Origin: Castellaniella hirudinis
GTDB taxonomy: Bacteria > Pseudomonadota > Gammaproteobacteria > Burkholderiales > Burkholderiaceae_B
Length of the DNA stretch: 64,000 bases
Assembly (NCBI RefSeq): GCF_042651965.1
Contig: NZ_JBHSDY010000004.1
Coordinates: 124,001 to 188,000, forward strand
Direction: 5' to 3'
Part shown: in pieces, positions 17,825 through 27,339 of the stretch
Position numbering within the stretch: the stretch's first letter is position 1
How the letters are laid out: each line of letters begins with the position of its first letter
Notes under the pieces: generated by a model
The model's input: the letters and a program-made list of their open reading frames with translations, nothing else
Databases searched by the model: none
What the model was told of the DNA's origin: nothing
Position numbers and translations under genes: made by a program

Positions 17825-19513
17825 TTAATTACGCAGGCTGAGCAAGGTGTCGAACAGAGTCGAGGCCGTGTCGATCAGCCGCGCGGCGGCGCGGTATTGA
17901 TCCTGGAACTGCTGCAGATTGATGTACTCTTCGTCCAGATTGACGCCGGACACGGCCTGCTGGGCGGAAAAATTCTGGGCGATCAGGGTTTCCTGGGCCT
18001 TTTGCGCAGTCGTGTTCTGCTGGGTCTTGACCGCCACGACGTTGACCAATTGGGAGTAGGCTTCGTTCATGCCCAGGGTGCCATTGGACAGCACTTTCTT
18101 GTCACGCAGGGCAGCCAGTTCCAGGGCATTGTCGCCGTTGGCGGTACCGGCCCCCACCCCCGAACCGGGCGCGGACTCGCCCGCCGCAGCAATCTTGGCC
18201 GGATCGCTGATCGCGACCGTCATGGCCGCCGCCGCATCGCGCGTGGGCTGGACCAGCCAGCTATCGTTGGCCGCCGGCGCCATCCCCGCCGTCTCGATTT
18301 CCACCCCGTCAAAGCTGAGCTTGGTGCCGTTGATCGTGGGGGATATCGTCGTGCCTTCGGGCACCCGCGTGACCTTGTAGTTCGTGCCGTCGAACTCGAC
18401 CCGGTAGTCCTGGTTGGTGATCTTGGACAATTCGCCGGGCACGTATGCAGCGGTCGGCGTGCCCGCCGTGGCGCTGTTCTTTTCGTTGCCGATGACCTTG
18501 GGCGTCCCCACATTGAAGAACTGGCCGCCCGGGGTGCCGGACAGGTCGAAGCCCTTGGCGTGCTGCTCGTTCAGGGCGATGGAGATCCCCAGCGCGACAC
18601 GTCCCAGGTCGTTTTGGGTGGCGTCCAGCGCATCGGAGCGGAAGGTCAGCAGGCCGCCCAGCTTGCCGCCGGTGATCCGCTTGTCTTCCATCTCGATGGG
18701 AACGGCGTTGCCCGCCGCGTCCTTGGTGGTGTAGTGGACCGCCAGGCGGGACGGATCGGCCTTGGACGGGTGGGCTTCCAGGTAGTAGATGGAGTCCCCG
18801 CCCAGCACGGTCTGGCCATTGCCGATGGTGATGCTGACGCGGTCGTCCTGCTCGTAGGCCTGGACGTCCACCAACTGGCCCAGTTCACTGACCAGTTGAT
18901 CGCGCTGGTCCAGCAGATCGTTGGGCGGCTGGTCCGGGTTGGTGGCCTTGGCCGTGGTGATCTGGCGGTTCAGGTCCTGGATGCGATCCAGATAGCTGTT
19001 GATCTGGGTGACTGTGGTGTCGATCTGGGTATTGACGTTGACGCGCTGGCTGTCCAGGAAAGCGTTGGCGTCGCGGATCTGGGCCGCCAGGCTGTTGGCC
19101 TGGCCGATCAGTTCCTGGCGCGCAGCCACGTCGGCCGGGGCCGAGGCCACCGCGTCCAGGCTGTCGAAGAATTTCTGGATGCCCGGGGAAATGCCCACCG
19201 TACGATCCGCCACCAGATTGTTGATCTGACTGACCTGGTCGCCGTAGGTCTTCAGGGCGGCGCCGCGCGTCAGCGAACTGGTGAGCTGGTTCTGCAGGAA
19301 ATTGTCATACGAACGCTGCACGCTGACGGCCTGCACGCCCCGGCCGATCCAGCCGCCCGACGTCGGGGTGGCCCCCGCCGTTTGCGACAGGACGGTCTGG
19401 CGGCTGTAACCCGCAGTCGCGGCGTTATTGATGTTGTGCCCGGCCGTCTGCAGACGGTTTTGCGCGACCAGAAGGCCTGCCTTGCCGAGATTCGCCAGAT
19501 TCATATGCTGCAA
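17825..19513 (-). CDS. flgK: FlgK, hook-associated protein 1
   Basis: 562 residues. The N-terminus (NLANLGKAGLLVAQNRLQTA, then INNAATAGYSRQ) carries the rod/hook-type motif, and the C-terminus (VNLDEEYINLQQFQDQYRAA) is the HAP1 D0 helix ending SLFDTLLSLRN-like. It joins hook and filament next to FlgL. A sigma-28 promoter match lies about 55 bases upstream, consistent with a class III gene separate from the flgB-flgJ hook operon. Confidence 0.96.
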   Translation of the reverse strand: MQHMNLANLGKAGLLVAQNRLQTAGHNINNAATAGYSRQTVLSQTAGATPTSGGWIGRGVQAVSVQRSYDNFLQNQLTSSLTRGAALKTYGDQVSQINNLVADRTVGISPGIQKFFDSLDAVASAPADVAARQELIGQANSLAAQIRDANAFLDSQRVNVNTQIDTTVTQINSYLDRIQDLNRQITTAKATNPDQPPNDLLDQRDQLVSELGQLVDVQAYEQDDRVSITIGNGQTVLGGDSIYYLEAHPSKADPSRLAVHYTTKDAAGNAVPIEMEDKRITGGKLGGLLTFRSDALDATQNDLGRVALGISIALNEQHAKGFDLSGTPGGQFFNVGTPKVIGNEKNSATAGTPTAAYVPGELSKITNQDYRVEFDGTNYKVTRVPEGTTISPTINGTKLSFDGVEIETAGMAPAANDSWLVQPTRDAAAAMTVAISDPAKIAAAGESAPGSGVGAGTANGDNALELAALRDKKVLSNGTLGMNEAYSQLVNVVAVKTQQNTTAQKAQETLIAQNFSAQQAVSGVNLDEEYINLQQFQDQYRAAARLIDTASTLFDTLLSLRN

Positions 19514-19567
19514 TCCTATCGGTTGCGGACGCGCCGGATGAGCGCGTTCCGGAATTCTTCCCTGATC

Positions 19568-19594
19568 ATAACGGCAGGCGCGCCCGGAAATTTA
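19568..19594 (-). promoter_or_regulatory. Sigma-28 (FliA) promoter for flgKL
   Basis: On the minus strand TAAATTTC (19594-19587) is followed by exactly 11 bases and then GCCGTTAT (19575-19568). The enteric FliA consensus is TAAAGTTT-N11-GCCGATAA. Spacing is exact and 12 of 16 positions match. It sits in the flgJ-flgK gap. Confidence 0.8.
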
Positions 19595-19623
19595 GGGTTG
19601 CGCCCCGCAGGCGGGCGGCGCGC

Positions 19624-20595
19624 TCAACGCGCGTTGAAATAGCCCATGATGGAAATCAGCTTGTTGGCATAGCCCGGATCGGTGGCATAACCGGCTTCCT
19701 GGATACGCCGGGCGGCCGCCTCGGCGGACGGCGCAGCGACGACCTTGTCATAGCGGCCGTTGCCGCCGACCAGCTCGGCATAATCCTGGAAGGATTCGGC
19801 GTAGGACCCATAGGCGCGGAACGGCTGCGACACGCGACGCGCCACACCGTCCTCGTATTCCGTGGTCATCACATGGACCACCTCGCCGCGCCAATTGCCG
19901 CCGGCCTTGATACCGAACAGATTGTGGCTGCTGCGGCCATCCGGGCGGCGGATTTCGCGTTCGCCCCAGCCGGATTCCAGCGCCGCCTGGCTGAGGATCA
20001 GCTTGGCCGGCACGCCGCTGCGCTGGGACGCCAGTTCGGCGGCGGCGCTCATGCGGTCCACAAAGGTGCGGATATGGGCCGGTGCGCCCTGGATGGCGCC
20101 GCCGATCCGGTCGCCCGCCCCGCGCCGCGCCAGCATATTGATCAGGGACGTGATGGAGCCGGCCATTTCGCGATGGCCTTCGCCGATACGCGACTGCAGG
20201 CCCGGCAGGCGCGAACGGGCCGCCTCGGGCGGATTGGCCAGCGGATCGAGCGGTTCTTTCAGCACTCCGCCCTGCATCTGCGCCATCAGCGCGTCCGCCA
20301 GGCCCAAACCGGGGTTGGCCATCGCCAGCGCGGCCTGCTCGTCGCTCATGCTCTGGGCCATGCGCGTCGCCTGGGAATCGAATAGCGACGGCATCTGTGA
20401 CGACTGCTGGCGCGCCTGCTTGAGCATCATCTGGATGAAGATCGCCTCGAACTGGCGCGCGACCTCGCGCTGCTGGCTCTGGGCGGCATGCCCGCCGACC
20501 TGCACACCCCGCTTCAGGGTGTTCAGGCTGCTGAAGTCCAGCGCCGAAGGCGTGGCATCGGGACTCAGCAAGGGCGCATGCGACACGAATTCCAT
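19624..20595 (-). CDS. flgJ: FlgJ, rod-assembly protein with peptidoglycan hydrolase domain
   Basis: 323 residues with the usual two parts. The N-terminal rod-cap domain (residues about 40-105; VARQFEAIFIQMMLKQAR) and a C-terminal glucosaminidase-like domain (residues about 170-320) with the candidate catalytic Glu207 in SQAALESGWGERE. It is exported and locally opens the peptidoglycan so the rod can pass. It is the last gene of the flgB-J hook operon and follows flgI by seven bases. Confidence 0.96.
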   Translation of the reverse strand: MEFVSHAPLLSPDATPSALDFSSLNTLKRGVQVGGHAAQSQQREVARQFEAIFIQMMLKQARQQSSQMPSLFDSQATRMAQSMSDEQAALAMANPGLGLADALMAQMQGGVLKEPLDPLANPPEAARSRLPGLQSRIGEGHREMAGSITSLINMLARRGAGDRIGGAIQGAPAHIRTFVDRMSAAAELASQRSGVPAKLILSQAALESGWGEREIRRPDGRSSHNLFGIKAGGNWRGEVVHVMTTEYEDGVARRVSQPFRAYGSYAESFQDYAELVGGNGRYDKVVAAPSAEAAARRIQEAGYATDPGYANKLISIMGYFNAR

Positions 20596-20602
20596 GGCGG
20601 CC

Positions 20603-21748
20603 TCAGATCACTTCCAGATCGGCACGCAGGGCGCCGGCGCTCTTGAGGTTCTGCAGGATCGACAGCAGGTCCTGCGGCGTCGCCCCCAGGGCATTCAGGC
20701 CACGGACCACGTCGGCCAGATTGGCGCTGGTGGTGACGCGCTGGATGGCGCCGCCTTCGCTGCGCATCTCGATCTGGGTATTGTTCGTCACCACAGTCTG
20801 GCCGCCGCCAAAAGGCGTCGTCGGCTGGCTGACTTGCTGCTGCGGGCTGATGGTGACCGACAGATTGCCGTAGGCGATGGCAGCCTCTTGAATCGTGACG
20901 GTGCGGTTCATCACCACCGAACCCGTGCGCGCATTGATGACCACCCGGGCGCGGGCGGGCGGCAGGCCGACCTGCAGGTTTTCCACCTGGGACAGGAAGG
21001 CGAGCTGCGCCTTGGGGTCGGCGGGCGCGTTCAGTTCGATGGTGCGGCCATTCAGCGCGGTCGCCGTCTGCGCGCCGAACTTGCGATTGAGCGCCGTCAC
21101 GACGTTCTGGGCAATGCCGAAGTCGCTGGTGTTCAGTTCCAGGCGCACGATGCCGTTCTGGGCATAGGTCGTGGGCACGCCGCGTTCGACGATGGCCCCG
21201 TCGGGGATGGTGCCGCCGTTCAACTGATTGACCTGGACGCTGGCCCCGCCCTGGGACGCGCCTGCGCCGCCGACCAGCAAATTGCCCTGGGCCAGCGCAT
21301 AGACCTGACCGTTGGCACCCTTGAGCGGCGTCATCAGCAGCGTGCCGCCGCGCAGGCTCTTGGCATTCCCCATGGACGACACCACCACGTCCAGGCTCTG
21401 CCCCGGCTGGGCAAAGGCCGGCAGGCGCGTCGTCACCATGACGGCAGCCACGTTCTTGACCTGCATATTGGTGCCCTGGGGCACGGTCACCCCCAGTTGC
21501 GACAGCATATTGGTCAGGCTCTGCTGGGTGAAGGGCGTCTGGCGCACCTGGTCGCCGCTGCCGTCCAGGCCGACCACCAGGCCGTAGCCGATCAACTGGT
21601 TTTCCCGCACGCCGGTGAAGGACGCCAGATCCTTGATGCGTTCGGCCTGGGCGGCGCCCAGCGGCAGCAGTGCGCCCAGGCACAGGGCCAGCGCGCCGGC
21701 GGTCAGGCGGCGTGCGAAGGAAGGAAGTGAAATCAATGAGGCGGCCAT
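20603..21748 (-). CDS. flgI: FlgI, flagellar P-ring protein
   Basis: 381 residues with an N-terminal Sec signal peptide (RLTAGALALCLGALLPLGAAQA, cleavage after AQA). Family motifs include RIKDLASFTGVRENQLIGYG and VGLDGSGDQVRQTPFTQQSL. The C-terminus is LNALGATPQDLLSILQNLK. It forms the peptidoglycan ring of the basal body in the periplasm, with FlgA as chaperone. It is four bases after flgH and in the same operon as flgG and flgJ. Confidence 0.97.
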   Translation of the reverse strand: MAASLISLPSFARRLTAGALALCLGALLPLGAAQAERIKDLASFTGVRENQLIGYGLVVGLDGSGDQVRQTPFTQQSLTNMLSQLGVTVPQGTNMQVKNVAAVMVTTRLPAFAQPGQSLDVVVSSMGNAKSLRGGTLLMTPLKGANGQVYALAQGNLLVGGAGASQGGASVQVNQLNGGTIPDGAIVERGVPTTYAQNGIVRLELNTSDFGIAQNVVTALNRKFGAQTATALNGRTIELNAPADPKAQLAFLSQVENLQVGLPPARARVVINARTGSVVMNRTVTIQEAAIAYGNLSVTISPQQQVSQPTTPFGGGQTVVTNNTQIEMRSEGGAIQRVTTSANLADVVRGLNALGATPQDLLSILQNLKSAGALRADLEVI

Positions 21749-21752
21749 GAGG

Positions 21753-22451
21753 TCAGAACGGGGCGATATTGAGGAAGAAGCGCTGCAACCAGCCCATGGT
21801 CTGGACTTCGTCCATCACGCCCTTGCTGCGGTATTCGATGCGGGCGTCGGCCACCTGGGTCGAGGCCACCGTGCCGTTGCCGGTGATCGAGCGCGGGTCC
21901 ACCACGCCGGAAAAGCGCACGTATTCGCTGCCGCGATTGATGGCGATCTGCTTTTCCCCGGCGATCTGCAGATTGCCGTTGGGCAGCACGCCGATCACGG
22001 TGGTCGTCAAGGTGCCGGTGAACAGATTGTTGGCGCTGCTGGAACCCGTGCCTTTGGACTGGTTGCCGCCGGTCGCGTCGAAATTCTGCTTCGCCCCAAG
22101 CTCATCGGGCAGGAAATCCGGACTCAGCCCGATGCCCATGGACGCGCTGCCGCTGCGGTTGGTGTTGGTATTGACGTTCTTGGCCGCGTTGGTTTTTTCC
22201 TGGATCACGATCGTGACGATATCGCCCACATTGCGCGGCCGGCGATCCTCGAACAACGGATAGTTGCCGTAGGCCGTGGGCTGATAGATGGAGCCGTTGG
22301 CTTCCGCCATCGGCGGCATCTGGGGCGGGGGCGGCGCGGTCAGCGGCCCCGTGACGATCGGCTCGGGCGGCACCAGTGCGCACCCGGACACCACCAGCGA
22401 GAGCATGACCACCCACGCTCTCGCCCAACGACGCGATCCCTTCATGGACAT
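21753..22451 (-). CDS. flgH: FlgH, flagellar L-ring lipoprotein
   Basis: 232 residues with a lipoprotein signal ending VVSGC (Cys24 from the first Met). FlgH features include GSIYQPTAYGNYPLFEDRRP, VGDIVTIVIQEKTNA and FSGVVDPRSITGNGTV. It forms the outer-membrane ring of the basal body. An in-frame ATG two codons downstream (22445) is an equally good start because AGG lies six bases before it. Confidence 0.96.
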   Translation of the reverse strand: MSMKGSRRWARAWVVMLSLVVSGCALVPPEPIVTGPLTAPPPPQMPPMAEANGSIYQPTAYGNYPLFEDRRPRNVGDIVTIVIQEKTNAAKNVNTNTNRSGSASMGIGLSPDFLPDELGAKQNFDATGGNQSKGTGSSSANNLFTGTLTTTVIGVLPNGNLQIAGEKQIAINRGSEYVRFSGVVDPRSITGNGTVASTQVADARIEYRSKGVMDEVQTMGWLQRFFLNIAPF

Positions 22452-22456
22452 CCTGC

Positions 22457-23242
22457 TTACAACTGGGTCAGGCGACCAAGCATCTGGTCGGACGTCTGCA
22501 CGGCCTTGCTGTTCATTTCAAAGGCGCGCTGGGTGGTGATCATGTTCACCAGTTCCTCGGCCACGTTGACGTTGGACGTTTCCACGTAGTTCTGCATCAG
22601 CGTCCCCGCGCCGTCCAGCCCGGGCTGCAGCAGATTGGCCGGCCCCGAGGCGTCGGTTTCCAGATACAGGTTCTCGCCCATGCTCTGCAAGCCGGTCGGG
22701 TTGATGAAGGTCGACAGTTGCAACTGGCCGACCTCGACGTTGGTGCCGGCCGCGCCCGGCTGGGTCACGGACACCGTGCCGTCGCGCGAAATCGAGATGG
22801 ACAGCGCATTGTCGGGGATATTGATGCCCGGCTGGATGGGGTAGCCGCCCGCCGTCACCAGCATGCCGTTCTGGTCGCGCTGGATGCTGCCGTCGCGTGT
22901 GTAGGCAAACGAGCCGTCCGGCATTTCCACCTGCAGAAAGCCCTTGCCCAGGATGGCGACGTCCAGCGCATTGCCGGTTTCCTTCAGCCCGCCGTCGGTG
23001 TGGATGCGTTCGGTGGCCACCACGCGCGCGCCGGTACCGATCTGCAGGCCCGAGGGCAACTGGTTGGCCGCACCGACGGCGGCGCCGGGCTGGCGCATCG
23101 TCTGGTACATCAAGTCCTCGAACACGGCGCGGCTGCGCTTGAAGCCCGTGGTGTTGACGTTGGCCAGGTTATTGGAAATCACATCCATGTTGGTCTGCTG
23201 GGTTTCCAGACCGGTCTTGGCGATCCACAGGGAACGTATCAT
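22457..23242 (-). CDS. flgG: FlgG, distal rod protein
   Basis: 261 residues, the standard length. The N-terminal rod motif is SNNLANVNTTGFKR, the conserved QIGTGARV-like segment is present, and the C-terminus is VNMITTQRAFEMNSKAVQT. It is the major distal rod subunit, secreted through the flagellar type III apparatus. It lies between flgF and flgH, five bases before flgH. Confidence 0.97.
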   Translation of the reverse strand: MIRSLWIAKTGLETQQTNMDVISNNLANVNTTGFKRSRAVFEDLMYQTMRQPGAAVGAANQLPSGLQIGTGARVVATERIHTDGGLKETGNALDVAILGKGFLQVEMPDGSFAYTRDGSIQRDQNGMLVTAGGYPIQPGINIPDNALSISISRDGTVSVTQPGAAGTNVEVGQLQLSTFINPTGLQSMGENLYLETDASGPANLLQPGLDGAGTLMQNYVETSNVNVAEELVNMITTQRAFEMNSKAVQTSDQMLGRLTQL

Positions 23243-23274
23243 GTCTTCGTGCCTGTCAAAGGGTCGCGGCGGGC

Positions 23275-24024
23275 TTAGCCCGCCGCTGAAAGAATCGAAT
23301 TGCCGCGTTCTTCGTTGGTGCTGGCGTTCTTGATGACTTGCATCTGCAGCTCGAACTGACGGGCGTTGGAAATCATGGACACCATCATGGCGGCCGGATT
23401 GACGTTGCTCTTTTCGATGAAACCGGGGGCGATCCGGACGGCTTCGTCCGGCTGGACCGGCTGGCCGCCGGCCGTACGGAACAGGCCGTCGTCGCTGCGC
23501 ACCAGTTGATCCTTGGGCGGATTGACCAGCTTCAGTTGCGCCAGCAACTGGATGTCGCGGGGATTGTCGCCCGCGCCCAACGCGCTGATCTGGCCGTCCG
23601 TGGCAAAGGTCACGCTGCCGCGCTCGGGGATTTCAATGGGTTGACCGTCGGCCGACAGCACCGGCAAACCGGTGTGCGTGACCAGTTGGTTCTGATCGTT
23701 GACGGCAAATTCGCCCGCGCGGGTATAGGCCTCGCCCTGCGGGGTCTGCACGGCGAACCAGCCGTCCCCGGAAATGGCGGCATCCAGGGAATGGCCGGTC
23801 TCGGCCATGATGCCCTGGCGGAAATGGCTGCCCGGGGTCGAGGCCACGGTGCTGACCCGGGTGGGCAGTTCGCCCGCCTGGGGCACCACCGGCACGGACC
23901 GGTAGATCGCCATCTGCTCGCGAAACCCGGTCGTGGAAACATTGGCCATATTGTTGGAAATGACCGACTGCTGTTCCAGAATGCGGGCCGCGCCGTTGGA
24001 GGCGGTGTAGAGGATGCGATCCAT
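23275..24024 (-). CDS. flgF: FlgF, proximal rod protein
   Basis: 249 residues. The N-terminus is MDRILYTASNGAARILEQQS followed by ISNNMANVSTTGFR; the C-terminus MVSMISNARQFELQMQVIKN is of the rod type. It is a minor rod subunit. It follows flgE by 14 bases in the hook operon. Confidence 0.95.
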   Translation of the reverse strand: MDRILYTASNGAARILEQQSVISNNMANVSTTGFREQMAIYRSVPVVPQAGELPTRVSTVASTPGSHFRQGIMAETGHSLDAAISGDGWFAVQTPQGEAYTRAGEFAVNDQNQLVTHTGLPVLSADGQPIEIPERGSVTFATDGQISALGAGDNPRDIQLLAQLKLVNPPKDQLVRSDDGLFRTAGGQPVQPDEAVRIAPGFIEKSNVNPAAMMVSMISNARQFELQMQVIKNASTNEERGNSILSAAG

Positions 24025-24038
24025 GCCGGGCGACTCGT

Positions 24039-25724
24039 TTAACGCATGGTGATCAAGGTCTGCAGGATCTGGTCCTGCGTCTTGATCGTCTGGGCATTGG
24101 CCTGATAGGTGCGCTGGGCAATGATCATATTGACCAGTTCCTGGCTCATGTCCACGTTGGATTCTTCCACCGCCTGGCCCTTGATGGTGGCCAGCCCGTT
24201 GCTGCCCGGGGTGCCCACGATGGGCTGGCCGGAATTGGCGGTCTCGGCCCAGGCATTGCCCCCGACCGGCTGCAAGCCCTGCAGATTGGCGAAGTCGGCC
24301 AGGGCCAGCGTGCCCATGGTCTGCTTGGCGCCGTTGGTGTAATTGGCGATCAGCGAACCATCAGAACCGATGGACATGCTGGCGTATTCGCCGGTCGCAT
24401 AACCGTTCTGGACGAAGTCCTGAGAATAGCTGCCGCCGAACTGGGTGGAACCGTCATAGGCCACCTGAATCGACACCGGATTAGCCGGCGACGTGGTACC
24501 GCCAGGGGTGAAACTGATCGTGGCAGGCGAACCAGACACCAGACGTCCCGCAGGGTCAAAGGTCAAAGTCGCGGTATTGGCCGGCGGCACGGGGGGCACA
24601 CCATCAACGACATAATTGACTTCCCAGACACTGTTGCCGCCTACTGCTTCGCGCTTGGAGTAGTACTGCTCGACACGGTGTTCGTTCCCCAACGAGTCAT
24701 AGACCGTCAGCGGAACCATTTTTGAAAAAGACTGGGGGTTGGTGGGATCAAAGGCGATAGGCGTTGGAGCAACGTACGCTACGTTACTTGAATTTGTCGG
24801 CGTCACATCTGGCTGATTGCTTGCATCAACCACCACAGCCGAACCCGAAACCCCTCCACTTGAATAGGCCGCATCAGGAGGAACATTCCCTGTCGTAGCA
24901 CCGGTTGCATCCGTATACCAGGTATACACGCCACCAGTCACAGTGTAGTAATAGGGCGTCGTTGTAGTCCCTGTACTATCGGTCAAGTTAACAGTGCCCA
25001 CTGTCGTTGCATCACCGGGAATATTTCCGCCAGTAGTCGGAAATGCAGCCGGCGTCGGGACACCACTCGCTATTGAAACCTGCGTCGGCGGAGTATCCCA
25101 GGATTGGTATGTCCCTGCGGGAGGAGGGGTACCCACACTTCCGTCCTGATTCACCCAGGTGTATGTCGTACCATTCAAACGATAGTAGTAATTGGTCGTC
25201 GCACCCGCAGCATCAGTCAAAGAAAGCCTACCAATCGTTTCCGGCGTGCTGGCAGGATCCGCATTCGCATCCAGATTCACCTTGTTGGTAATCGTGGTCG
25301 TTGCCTGCGGATCGATATTCCCTACCGGCACGGTCATGGGAATCAGGTTGGTGCCGCCCGGCGCGTAGCCCATCAGCCGCTGCCCTTGGGCATTGACGAT
25401 GAAGTGATCCTTGTCGGCCAGGAACTGGCCGTTGCGGGTGTACAGCGTGGCGCCGTTGGGCTGGGTCACCACGAACAGGCCCTTGGCCCCGTCGATGGCC
25501 ATGTCGAACTGATTGCCCGACGTGGACACGATCCCGGTGGTGAAGCGCTGGTTGATGGACGCGACCTGCACGCCCAGGCCGACGCGCGAACTGGCGTAGA
25601 CGTCGGCGAAGGTGGCCGTGCCGGTCTTGAACCCCACGGTGCCGGAGTTGGCGATGTTGTTGCCGATGACATCCAGGTTTTGCGAGGCGGCGTTCAGACC
25701 GCTGAGACCTTGACCGAAACCCAT
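24039..25724 (-). CDS. flgE: FlgE, flagellar hook protein with enlarged, internally duplicated central domain
   Basis: 561 residues, against about 400 in enteric bacteria. The N-terminus (GFGQGLSGLNAASQNLDVIG, then NNIANSGTVGFK) and C-terminus (VNMIIAQRTYQANAQTIKTQ) are canonical. The extra length is in the outer domain, residues about 150-345. It holds two copies of a module: TIGRLSLTDAAG...YYYRLNGTTYTW at 163-190 and TVGTVNLTDSTG...YYYTVTGGVYTW at 241-269. The DNA for this part (about 24,700-25,290) is more AT-rich than the rest of the gene. The protein forms the hook, and the insert would be exposed on its surface. Confidence 0.95.
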   Translation of the reverse strand: MGFGQGLSGLNAASQNLDVIGNNIANSGTVGFKTGTATFADVYASSRVGLGVQVASINQRFTTGIVSTSGNQFDMAIDGAKGLFVVTQPNGATLYTRNGQFLADKDHFIVNAQGQRLMGYAPGGTNLIPMTVPVGNIDPQATTTITNKVNLDANADPASTPETIGRLSLTDAAGATTNYYYRLNGTTYTWVNQDGSVGTPPPAGTYQSWDTPPTQVSIASGVPTPAAFPTTGGNIPGDATTVGTVNLTDSTGTTTTPYYYTVTGGVYTWYTDATGATTGNVPPDAAYSSGGVSGSAVVVDASNQPDVTPTNSSNVAYVAPTPIAFDPTNPQSFSKMVPLTVYDSLGNEHRVEQYYSKREAVGGNSVWEVNYVVDGVPPVPPANTATLTFDPAGRLVSGSPATISFTPGGTTSPANPVSIQVAYDGSTQFGGSYSQDFVQNGYATGEYASMSIGSDGSLIANYTNGAKQTMGTLALADFANLQGLQPVGGNAWAETANSGQPIVGTPGSNGLATIKGQAVEESNVDMSQELVNMIIAQRTYQANAQTIKTQDQILQTLITMR

Positions 25725-25793
25725 GATTGACCTCTTTCAGTGCGTATGGCGTTGATTCGTTGAAACGGCGGCGCGGCGCGTTCGCCGTCCGGA

Positions 25794-26483
25794 TTACATG
25801 ACTTGCCGGATGTCCAGCAAGGAAATCTTTTGACCCATGGCCAGGTTCAGCTTCAGGCCTTCGGAGGTGTAGGCGATGCTGTTGATGTGGCCCGAGGTCA
25901 GCGTCTCGGCGGAAACGGCCTTGCCGTTGGCGTCGGAAGCCGCCACCTGGACGGTGTAGGCGCCGTCCGGCACGGGCGCGCCGGACGAATCCAGGCCGTC
26001 CCAGCTCATCGGATAGATGCCGGCATCCCTGGCTTCGTCGAATTCGTATTCGCGCACGGCCTTGCCGGTGGCATCCAGGATGGTGACCTTGGTCTTGGCC
26101 GCGCCGGACATCAGGTCGACGCCGAAGGGCGTGGCGGACTTGACGCCCGAATCGGGATCGCTGCCCAGCGAGATTTTTTCGCCCGGATAGAGGATGTCCT
26201 TGCCGATCAGGCCGGCGGCCTGCAGGGACTGGGACATGTCCATCTGGCCCGACAGCGCCAGCAGCGTGTTGTTCAGGCCCTGGATGCCGTTGACCATGGA
26301 CAACTGCGCAATCTGCGAGGTGACCTCGGCGTTGTCCATGGGGTTCAGGGGATCCTGGTTCTGCAGTTGCGTGACCAGCAGGGTCAGGAAACGGTCCTGG
26401 GTGTCGCCCATCAGGTTCTTGGTCTGGGCATTGGCCAGCGCGGAAGCGGCGTTCGAGCCGTAGACGTCGTTGACAGTGGACAT
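25794..26483 (-). CDS. flgD: FlgD, hook-cap / hook assembly scaffold
   Basis: 229 residues, the usual size. The N-terminal export and cap region is DRFLTLLVTQLQNQDPLNPM followed by DNAEVTSQIAQLSMVNGIQ. The C-terminal Fn3/tudor-like part includes YPMSWDGLDSSGAPVPDGAY. It caps the growing hook. It lies between flgC and flgE. Confidence 0.96.
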   Translation of the reverse strand: MSTVNDVYGSNAASALANAQTKNLMGDTQDRFLTLLVTQLQNQDPLNPMDNAEVTSQIAQLSMVNGIQGLNNTLLALSGQMDMSQSLQAAGLIGKDILYPGEKISLGSDPDSGVKSATPFGVDLMSGAAKTKVTILDATGKAVREYEFDEARDAGIYPMSWDGLDSSGAPVPDGAYTVQVAASDANGKAVSAETLTSGHINSIAYTSEGLKLNLAMGQKISLLDIRQVM

Positions 26484-26494
26484 GGCGGGACTCC

Positions 26495-26902
26495 TTATTG
26501 ACCCAGGGTGAGGGTCTTGGCCATCAGTGACTTGGCCGTGTTGATCACTTCCACATTGGCCTGATAAGACCGCGAGGCGGAAATCATGTTGACGGTCTCG
26601 GCGACGACGTCGACATTGGGCAGGGTGACGTAGCCCTGGCCGTCCGCCAAGGGGTTGCCGGGGTCGTATTTGATGCGCGGAGGCGCGTTGCTTTCGAGAA
26701 CCGAGGCGACCTGCACACCGCCGACGGCCTCGGAACGGGCCGAGGGCGTCATCTGGAACACGACCTGGCGGGCCTTGTAGGGCTGGCCGTCGGGACCGAC
26801 GGCGCTCTCGGCATTGGCGATATTGCTGGCCGTGACGTTCATGCGCTGGGACTGGGCCGACAGCGCGGAACCGGCAATCTGGAAAATGCTGAAGGTGGAC
26901 AT
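26495..26902 (-). CDS. flgC: FlgC, proximal rod protein
   Basis: 135 residues. The N-terminus is IFQIAGSALSAQSQRMNVTA followed by SNIANAES; the C-terminus is ISASRSYQANVEVINTAKSL, the usual FlgC ending. It forms part of the basal-body rod and is the second gene of the flgB operon. Confidence 0.97.
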   Translation of the reverse strand: MSTFSIFQIAGSALSAQSQRMNVTASNIANAESAVGPDGQPYKARQVVFQMTPSARSEAVGGVQVASVLESNAPPRIKYDPGNPLADGQGYVTLPNVDVVAETVNMISASRSYQANVEVINTAKSLMAKTLTLGQ

Positions 26903-26925
26903 GGCGGTTTCCGTGGCGCAGCCGG

Positions 26926-27339
26926 TTATTGCTGGATCGCGGCCAGCAGGGATTTGATGCGGCCGTTCAGGACTTGCAGGTCCGTCTGGTAGCGCATGGT
27001 GTTGTCCGCGAACTGGATGCGCTCGGCGTCCATTTCGACCGTGTTGCCGTCCAGGCTGGGCTGGGACGGCACGCGATACAGTTCCTGGGCGGGACCGCTG
27101 GTGTGGGCGCGAGCCGGAATATGGCGCGCCGAGGTCAGGGTCAGGGAAGTGTCCGGCAGGCGCGGCAGACCGCCCTCGCCCATGGCTTCGCGCAGGGTGG
27201 CGTTGAAATCGATGTCACGCGCCTTGTAGTTGGGCGTGTCGGTGTTGGCGATGTTGGACGCCAGGATTTCCTGCCGCTGCTGGCGCAGGGCCAGGGCTTT
27301 CTGGTAGAACTCGAAGTCCTTGCCGATACGATCGATCAT
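26926..27339 (-). CDS. flgB: FlgB, proximal rod protein
   Basis: 137 residues from the ATG at 27339 (MIDRIGKDFEFYQKALALRQ). It contains the rod motif ASNIANTDTPNYKARDIDF and the C-terminal MRYQTDLQVLNGRIKSLLAA. A frame extension to 27387 lacks family similarity and was not used. It is the first gene of the flgB-J operon, divergent from flgA. Confidence 0.96.
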   Translation of the reverse strand: MIDRIGKDFEFYQKALALRQQRQEILASNIANTDTPNYKARDIDFNATLREAMGEGGLPRLPDTSLTLTSARHIPARAHTSGPAQELYRVPSQPSLDGNTVEMDAERIQFADNTMRYQTDLQVLNGRIKSLLAAIQQ

